Assembly (NCBI GenBank): GCA_018894495.1
Contig: JAHIOY010000108.1
Coordinates: forward strand, 1 to 9,617
Direction: 5' to 3'
From: Patescibacteria group bacterium
Lineage (GTDB): Bacteria > Patescibacteriota > Minisyncoccia > Minisyncoccales > JAHIOY01
DNA: 9,617 nt
Part shown: one piece after another, positions 5,531 to 9,617 of the stretch
Layout of the letters: each line of letters starts with the position of its first letter
Position numbering within the stretch: position 1 is the stretch's first letter
Made by a program: the position numbers and the translations under genes
Notes under the pieces: generated by a model
Databases searched by the model: none
Told to the model about the DNA's origin: nothing
What the model saw: only the letters and a program-made list of their open reading frames with translations

Positions 5531-5640
5531 AGTCCCGCCCTCTAAGCCCGTGACTAACCTTATTTAATCCAAATTTGTTTCTCTGAATATTTTTAGCTTG
5601 ATAGTATTAGTGATGGGCATAGAGGGCGGGGCAAAAGGTC
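5531..5640 (+). ncRNA. candidate rod-shaped structured RNA
   Basis: GUCCCGCCCUCUA (5532-5544) pairs with UAGAGGGCGGGGC (5620-5632). After an A-A mismatch, GCCCGU pairs with AUGGGC (5546-5551 with 5613-5618), and after a G-G mismatch, ACUAA pairs with UUAGU (5553-5557 with 5607-5611). This gives 24 pairs in 26 positions. Two of them are G-U wobbles (5533/5631, 5550/5614), which exist only if the plus strand is transcribed, matching the promoter. The apical 49 nt are AU-rich with no strong fold. The 3' end is unclear: a run of six T at 5656-5661 or the strong terminator at 5778-5800. If the latter, this is the leader of the small acidic ORF, about 270 nt in all. I recognise no tmRNA, SRP, RNase P or riboswitch motif. 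A 6S-like regulator or a MITE remnant are alternatives. Confidence 0.55.
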
Positions 5641-5671
5641 GAGGAATAACTAAAATTTTTTAATTTTAAAC

Positions 5672-5770
5672 ATGGACTTAAAAGACAAGGGTTTAATATT
5701 AACCCTTAATCAGGGAGGAGACGACGATGATGACGAGAAGGAAAAAGAGGAGGAAGAGCCAGAAGAGTAA
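5672..5770 (+). CDS. possible tiny acidic protein
   Basis: A 32-codon ORF starting ATG GAC TTA and ending in TAA 7 nt before the terminator stem. The product starts MDLKDKGLILTLNQGG and ends in an almost purely acidic tail of Asp/Glu with two Lys and one Pro. It is downstream of the consensus promoter and structured RNA. No Shine-Dalgarno precedes its ATG. A rival frame starts at 5727 with an ideally spaced GGAGG (5714-5718) and begins MMTRRKKRRKSQKSK, but it would have to run through the terminator and into antisense tyrS. No homologue is recognised for either. Confidence 0.35.
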   Translation: MDLKDKGLILTLNQGGDDDDDEKEKEEEEPEE

Positions 5771-5777
5771 AATTTAT

Positions 5778-5808
5778 CCCCCCTCCACTATTGAGGGGGG
5801 ATTTTATA
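5778..5808. terminator. strong bidirectional terminator
   Basis: CCCCCCTC (5778-5785), loop CACTATT, GAGGGGGG (5793-5800): a perfect GC-rich 8-bp stem. ATTTTATAT follows on the plus strand, and ATAAATTTTA on the minus strand. It sits between the plus-strand RNA/small ORF unit and the 3' end of tyrS, so it can end both. Confidence 0.85.
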
Positions 5809-7072
5809 TCGCTTTAACAAATCTTCTCTTGCCGACCTGAATTAATATTCCTGTTTTTATTCTACAAAATCCCGAAGGATTTTGTAAATTTATTCTACAA
5901 AAACCTTTTGGTTTTTGTAAATTTATTTCAATAATTTCTTGCCAATTTTCTTTTAAGACCCGGTTAATTTTTACTCCTTTTTGTAAAATCAATCTCTTTG
6001 CCTCGGATTTCGAAGAAGCCATTTTCGTTTTAACCAATAATTCAAGAATATTTAAACTATTTTCTTTTATTTTTATTTCCGGAATTTTTGACGGCAGTTT
6101 TTTTTCTTTAAAAACCCTTGTAAATTCTTTTTCGGCTTCCTCGGCTTTTTTTTCTCCATGATAAAGCCGAACAATTTCTCTGGCCAATCGGGCCTTAACT
6201 TCCTTTGGATTAATTCCGCCTTGTTTTATCTGTTCTGAAATTTCCTTTATTTCTTTTAAAGAAACGGCCGTGCAAAGCTCAAGGCCGACGTTCAGTAAAG
6301 AATCCGGCCAATTCATTATTTTTCCATACATTTCTTTGGGCTTTTCATCTAAATTTATCATATTCCCTTCGGTCTTTCCCATTTTTTTTCCTTCGGCATC
6401 AACCAATAATCTGGTGGTCAAAACAAACTTTTCCTTGTTTTTTAATTTTTTCATCAATCTCCTGCCAGCCAGCATATTAAAGGTCTGGTCGTTTCCTCCC
6501 ACTTCCATGTCAACATCCATTGTTAAACTGTCGTAGGCCTGAAATATAGGGTATAAAAACTCGTGGACAAGGATATCCTGTCCCTTTTTTATTCGTACTT
6601 GGAACATATCCCTTTCCAGTAGGCGGGCAACAGTAAAATGAGAGGCTAAATCAAGCATATCTTTGGGCTTTAGTTTGTTGGTCCACTCTTCATTACGTAA
6701 AAACCTGACATTTGATTTTGTGAGGTTTAAAATTCTACCAATTTGTTTTTTATAATTTTTGGCGTTTTTTGAAACCTGCTCAGCGCTTAACGGTTTTCTT
6801 GCCGCGCTTTTACCCGTTGGGTCGCCAATGGCGGCGGTAAAATCACCTATTAAAATAATGATTTCGTGCCCCAAATCCTGAAACTGACGTAATTTCCTCA
6901 AGACAACCAGATGACCGAGATGAAGTTTGCCCGTTGGGTCAATGCCACTATAGATTCTGAGTTTTTCCCCAGAAAGCAAGACATTCTCTAACGCCTGACG
7001 GCTGGGGTAAATATTTTCTACCCCCCGGCTTAAAACTTCTTCGATTTTTTTAGGAGCGGTGTTTATTTTCAT
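5804..7072 (-). CDS. tyrS: tyrosyl-tRNA synthetase
   Basis: Class I aminoacyl-tRNA synthetase charging tRNA-Tyr in the cytoplasm. With the ATG at 7072 it has 422 residues, the usual size. Motifs: YSGIDPTGKLHLGHLVVLR at about 41-59 (HIGH signature as HLGH at 51-54), GDFTAAIGDPTGKS, the tyrosine-binding region MEVGGNDQTFNMLAGR at about 189-204, and the KMSKS loop as KMGKT at about 230-234 followed by EGN. The C-terminus is an S4 RNA-binding domain (KMASSKSEAKRLILQKGVKINRV) ending LIQVGKRRFVKAI. Within the last strands of S4, 22 extra residues (INLQKPKGFCR and INLQNPSGFCR) are encoded by a tandem 33-bp palindromic repeat; without them the EI-KTG junction reads as a normal S4 end. A TTG one codon upstream is possible, but the ATG fits the promoter. 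No Shine-Dalgarno; transcription is predicted to start 2-3 nt before the ATG. Confidence 0.95.
   Translation of the reverse strand: MKINTAPKKIEEVLSRGVENIYPSRQALENVLLSGEKLRIYSGIDPTGKLHLGHLVVLRKLRQFQDLGHEIIILIGDFTAAIGDPTGKSAARKPLSAEQVSKNAKNYKKQIGRILNLTKSNVRFLRNEEWTNKLKPKDMLDLASHFTVARLLERDMFQVRIKKGQDILVHEFLYPIFQAYDSLTMDVDMEVGGNDQTFNMLAGRRLMKKLKNKEKFVLTTRLLVDAEGKKMGKTEGNMINLDEKPKEMYGKIMNWPDSLLNVGLELCTAVSLKEIKEISEQIKQGGINPKEVKARLAREIVRLYHGEKKAEEAEKEFTRVFKEKKLPSKIPEIKIKENSLNILELLVKTKMASSKSEAKRLILQKGVKINRVLKENWQEIIEINLQKPKGFCRINLQNPSGFCRIKTGILIQVGKRRFVKAI
5861..5926. repeat. 2 x 33-bp tandem palindromic repeat inserted in tyrS
   Basis: Units at 5861-5893 and 5894-5926 align base for base, differing mainly in the hairpin. 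Unit 1 has ACAAAATCC-CGAA-GGATTTTGT (5864-5885); unit 2 has ACAAAAACC-TTTT-GGTTTTTGT (5897-5918). Each has a 9-bp stem and 4-nt loop. The single stem difference is compensated on the other arm (T/A against A/T). Thirty-three is divisible by three, so TyrS stays in frame. Confidence 0.9.
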
Positions 7073-7080
7073 CAATTTTT

Positions 7081-7109
7081 ATTATAATATAGATTTGTTA
7101 TTATGGCAA
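7081..7109 (-). promoter_or_regulatory. tyrS promoter overlapping the PBP start codon
   Basis: On the minus strand TTGCCA (7109-7104, 5 of 6), 17-nt spacer, TATAAT (7086-7081, perfect). The -10 begins 14 nt before the tyrS ATG (7072), predicting a leader of only 2-3 nt. The -35 covers the first codons of the divergent penicillin-binding protein gene. Confidence 0.65.
7083..7088 (+). promoter_or_regulatory. possible -10 element for the penicillin-binding protein gene
   Basis: TATAAT on the plus strand shares bases with the minus-strand tyrS -10, since TATTATAATA reads as a -10 both ways. It is 20 nt before the ATG at 7103. No good -35 is found at 16-18 nt upstream, so this call is weak. Confidence 0.35.
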
Positions 7110-9112
7110 AAAGAAAACATAATCGCAAGATTTACTCCGTTAGAAATCTACCACAGCAAATATGGAGGATACTTTGTTATATAATTAAATTTCCATTTAC
7201 AAAGATTTCTAATGGGGCATATCAAAAAAATAAAAAAAAGAGGGGGATTTTTTTTATTTTAAAATTTTTTATTTTTGGTTTTTTATTTTTTATTTTTGGT
7301 TTTTTATTTTTATTTCTTTACTATGCCAAAGACCTGCCGAGACCGGAAAAATTTGTTGAAAAGGAACTAGCTCAATCAACAAAGATTTTTGACCGAACGG
7401 GAAATGTCCTTTTATACGAAATTTATGGTGAAGAAAAAAGAACCTGGGTATCTTTAGAAAAAATTCCTGACCATTTAAAAAAAGCGATTATTGCCACTGA
7501 GGATGCTAATTTTTATCGCCATTTTGGGGTTGATTTAAAAGGAATAGTCAGAGCAGTTTTGACTAATTTGGAGATTAAGAAATTTGCTTATGGCGGCTCA
7601 ACAATTCCTCAACAACTGATTCGGTCAAGTTTTTTAAACTTACAAAAAACAGCTGAAAGGAAACTGAGGGAAGTAATTTTAACCTTAGAATTAGAAAGAC
7701 GTTATTCAAAAGACCAAATTTTAGAGTGGTATTTAAACCAAATTCCCTTTGGTCGTAATGCCTATGGAGTAGAGGCGGCTTCTTATGCCTATTTTCAAAA
7801 ATCAGTCGTAGAGATTTCTTTAGCCCAGGCAGCAACCCTGGCTGCCTTTATCAAAGCGCCGAGTTATTATTCGGCTGAAAATAATTTTCCGGAACTTTTG
7901 GGAAGAAAAAATTATGTTTTGGCTCGCATGGTCAGTGAAGGATTTATTGGTCCCGAAGAGGCGGAAAATGCCAAAAAAGAAGAAATAACCTTTGTGAAAG
8001 TTTCTCAACCAATTAAAGCCCCTCATTTTACTCTTTATGTCAGAAATTATTTGATTGAAAGATATGGAGAAGAGGAGCTAAAAAGAAAAGGGTTTAAGGT
8101 TTATACGACTTTGGATTGGGATTTGCAAGAATTAGCCGAGGAGACGATAAAAGGGGGAGCGGCTAATAATAGAAAATACGGCGTTTATAACGCGGCTCTA
8201 GCCGCTATTTCGCCTAAAACCGGAGAGGTTTTGTCTTTGGTTGGCTCGGCTGATTGGTACGCCACCAGTTCCGAACCAAAAGGATGCCAGTCGCAAAAAA
8301 ATTGCCTTTTTGAACCAAAATTTGACATTGCTACCTTAGGCAAAAGACAACCGGGTTCTGCCTTCAAACCCTTTGTCTATGCTACTGCTTTTAAAAAGGG
8401 TTACAGCGATAAAACTGTCGTGGTTGATGAAGAGACAAATTTTGGCAGCCCGTCTCATCCTTATGTTCCTCAAAATTATGATGGACTTTTCCGGGGCCCG
8501 GTAACCCTAAGACAGGCCTTGGCTCAATCCTTGAATGTCCCTTCGGTAAAGGTCTTAGCCAACCTTGCCGGAATAGAAGATAGTATTAAGACTGCCCAGG
8601 ACTTCGGCATCACCACCTTAACTAAACCCCCTTCTTTTTATGGACTGCCTTTGGTTCTAGGAGGAGGTGAAGTGAATTTATTAGAGCTCATCTCGGCTTA
8701 CGGCGTTTTTGCCACCGAAGGATTAAGGAGTCGGCCGGTCTTTATTTTAAAAATTATTGACCCCGAGGGAAACATTATTGAAGAAAATGAAAAAGTTCCC
8801 CAAAGGGTCTTAGACAAAGAAATTGCCCGTCTCATTGGTAGTGTTCTTTCTGATAATGAAGCCAGGGCTCCAGTATTCGGCCAGCGGTCGCCTCTCTATT
8901 TTGACAATTACCAGGTGGCGGTAAAGACAGGGACAACCCAGGATTATAAAGACGCTTGGACGGTTGGCTATACCCCTTCAATTGTTGTCGGGGTCTGGGC
9001 CGGGAATAATGATAACTCTCCGCCTAAAACAAAAAAACCAGGGGTTTATTCGGCCGGTCAAATTTGGCGAAAATTTATAGATGAGGTCCTGCCAATAATA
9101 AAAGAGCCCTAA
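7103..9112 (+). CDS. pbp1A: class A penicillin-binding protein (PBP1A type)
   Basis: Bifunctional peptidoglycan synthase, 669 residues, anchored in the membrane with its enzymes outside. A basic cytoplasmic N-terminus (KNKKKRG) precedes one transmembrane helix at about 49-74. The GT51 glycosyltransferase spans about 90-270: EDANFYRHFGVD at 133-144 with catalytic E133, GGSTIPQQLIRS at 164-175, RKLREVILTLELE and ILEWYLNQIPFGRNAYGVEA. The transpeptidase spans about 365-635: SxxK as S419-A-F-K422 (QPGSAFKPF), SxN as S476-L-N478, and KTG at 608-610 (VAVKTGTTQDYKDAWTVGYT). Two cysteines at 395 and 401 could form a disulfide. Its stop overlaps the dnaN stop on the other strand. A perfect 21-bp tandem repeat encodes part of the membrane helix. 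All catalytic residues are present, so this cell probably makes its own crosslinked wall. Confidence 0.95.
   Translation: MAKRKHNRKIYSVRNLPQQIWRILCYIIKFPFTKISNGAYQKNKKKRGIFFILKFFIFGFLFFIFGFLFLFLYYAKDLPRPEKFVEKELAQSTKIFDRTGNVLLYEIYGEEKRTWVSLEKIPDHLKKAIIATEDANFYRHFGVDLKGIVRAVLTNLEIKKFAYGGSTIPQQLIRSSFLNLQKTAERKLREVILTLELERRYSKDQILEWYLNQIPFGRNAYGVEAASYAYFQKSVVEISLAQAATLAAFIKAPSYYSAENNFPELLGRKNYVLARMVSEGFIGPEEAENAKKEEITFVKVSQPIKAPHFTLYVRNYLIERYGEEELKRKGFKVYTTLDWDLQELAEETIKGGAANNRKYGVYNAALAAISPKTGEVLSLVGSADWYATSSEPKGCQSQKNCLFEPKFDIATLGKRQPGSAFKPFVYATAFKKGYSDKTVVVDEETNFGSPSHPYVPQNYDGLFRGPVTLRQALAQSLNVPSVKVLANLAGIEDSIKTAQDFGITTLTKPPSFYGLPLVLGGGEVNLLELISAYGVFATEGLRSRPVFILKIIDPEGNIIEENEKVPQRVLDKEIARLIGSVLSDNEARAPVFGQRSPLYFDNYQVAVKTGTTQDYKDAWTVGYTPSIVVGVWAGNNDNSPPKTKKPGVYSAGQIWRKFIDEVLPIIKEP
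7265..7306 (+). repeat. perfect 21-bp tandem repeat in the PBP membrane helix
   Basis: Two identical, adjacent copies of a T-rich 21-mer (7265-7285, 7286-7306) encode FFIFGFL twice within the transmembrane segment. This looks like an in-frame slippage duplication that keeps the helix hydrophobic. Confidence 0.85.
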
Positions 9113-9121
9113 CTGCTCTTT
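9101..9121. terminator. possible bidirectional terminator hairpin at the convergent stops
   Basis: AAAGAGC (9101-9107) and GCTCTTT (9115-9121) form a 7-bp stem around CCTAACT, which contains both stop codons. T-tracts are short, so efficiency is doubtful. Confidence 0.35.
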
Positions 9122-9617
9122 ATGGGCATAATAATATAAATATAACTTTCATCGCTGTTGGGTTTTAAAACGGCCGCCCCTTCTTCACTGTTAAGCCCCA
9201 AAATAACCTCCGGGCTTCTTATACTTAACAAGCCATCAAGGAGAAACCTATGGTTAAAAGATATATCAAGCGGCTCGCCTTTTATTTCCCCAAATAAACT
9301 CGCTCTATATTCGCCTGCCTCCGGGTTTTGGCTAAGGATTTCAATTTTTTGGCTCTTCACATCAACTTTTAGTTTAATTTCGTTCGTTTTCTTACTAAAA
9401 AGCGATGCCAGCTTAATTTGGTCAATAAACTCTTGCCTTTTTAATATTATTTGGGTCTTGGTCTTTTGGGGAATTATTTCTTGGTAGTTCGGATATTCAC
9501 CTTCAATTAGTTTTGAAATCAGCAGAATCTTTGGGTGGGACACCTCCTCCATTGAGAATTCAAAGGCGGCTGGATTAGGAGAAAGATATATTTTTAAGGG
9601 TCCCTCTTTTTGGTTAA
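9109..9617 (-). CDS. dnaN: DNA polymerase III beta sliding clamp, C-terminal part
   Basis: The dimeric clamp that holds the replicative polymerase on DNA. The frame is open to the window edge, so only the last 168 residues are seen; the full protein is usually about 370. The visible part begins NQKEGPLKIYLSPNPAAFEF, and includes the family stretch LIEGEYPNYQEIIP (about 9510-9469), the start of domain III (LKRQEFIDQIKLASLFSKK), NPEAGEYRASLFGEIKGEPL, FNHRFLLDGLLSI and the ending YIYIIMPIKSS, close to the common Y-V-MP end. An internal ATG at 9552 lies within the domain and is not the start. The stop (TAG, 9111-9109) overlaps the stop of the convergent penicillin-binding protein gene by 4 nt. 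Confidence 0.95.
   Translation of the reverse strand, partial: NQKEGPLKIYLSPNPAAFEFSMEEVSHPKILLISKLIEGEYPNYQEIIPQKTKTQIILKRQEFIDQIKLASLFSKKTNEIKLKVDVKSQKIEILSQNPEAGEYRASLFGEIKGEPLDISFNHRFLLDGLLSIRSPEVILGLNSEEGAAVLKPNSDESYIYIIMPIKSS

Noticed and set aside
5532..5632. MITE or transposon remnant
   Set aside because: No target-site duplication is visible at the ends, and a perfect promoter fits the left end exactly; kept only as an alternative to the RNA reading, which needs a genome-wide copy search.
6270..6536. Plus-strand open frame within tyrS
   Set aside because: Antisense to the TyrS tyrosine-binding and KMSKS region; a compositional shadow.

Overview
The window looks like part of the genome of a Candidatus Patescibacteria (CPR) bacterium, most likely a Parcubacteria-type lineage. 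This is inferred from gene content and style: moderately AT-rich DNA, tightly packed housekeeping genes that often lack Shine-Dalgarno sites, a double lamin-tail-domain protein with a C-terminal membrane anchor, a short PilB ATPase, and a surface/fibre-like protein of a type I associate with these genomes. The intact genes contain no in-frame TGA and end in TAA or TAG, so the standard bacterial code fits. No tRNA, rRNA, CRISPR array or classical IS element was seen.

Layout. 1-992 (-): a decayed coiled-coil/beta-repeat surface protein gene. 1024-1533 (-): tsaE (tRNA t6A synthesis). 1532-2845 (+): pilB-type secretion/pilus ATPase, whose start codon overlaps that of tsaE. 2846-3021: a pilB terminator, then an inverted-repeat-closed element best read as a ~120 nt ncRNA on the minus strand with its own promoter. 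3022-4317 (+): secreted, membrane-anchored protein with two lamin-tail domains. 4333-5067 (+): yebC. 5052-5462 (+): a small PD-(D/E)XK (Hjc-like) nuclease overlapping yebC. 5463-5803: a consensus promoter, a long rod-shaped RNA element, a tiny acidic ORF and a strong bidirectional terminator. 5804-7072 (-): tyrS. 7103-9112 (+): class A penicillin-binding protein. 9109-9617 (-): C-terminal half of dnaN, cut by the window edge.

How the genes fit together. This is a housekeeping neighbourhood (tRNA modification, aminoacylation, replication clamp, peptidoglycan synthesis) mixed with cell-surface functions (pilus ATPase, lamin-tail protein, fibre-like pseudogene). Genes are mostly in alternating orientation, with divergent starts and convergent stops that touch or overlap. 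Several promoters (tyrS, yebC, probably pilB) sit so that transcription would begin only about 2-4 nt before the ATG, suggesting leaderless mRNAs.

The most unusual features are two candidate structured RNAs, each with a near-consensus sigma70 promoter and with G-U wobbles that fit only the promoter-indicated strand, and a series of short palindromes and 7-nt repeat arrays placed in frame inside conserved genes (tsaE, yebC, tyrS, lamin-tail gene). The tyrS insert is a 2 x 33 bp tandem palindrome with a compensatory base-pair change.
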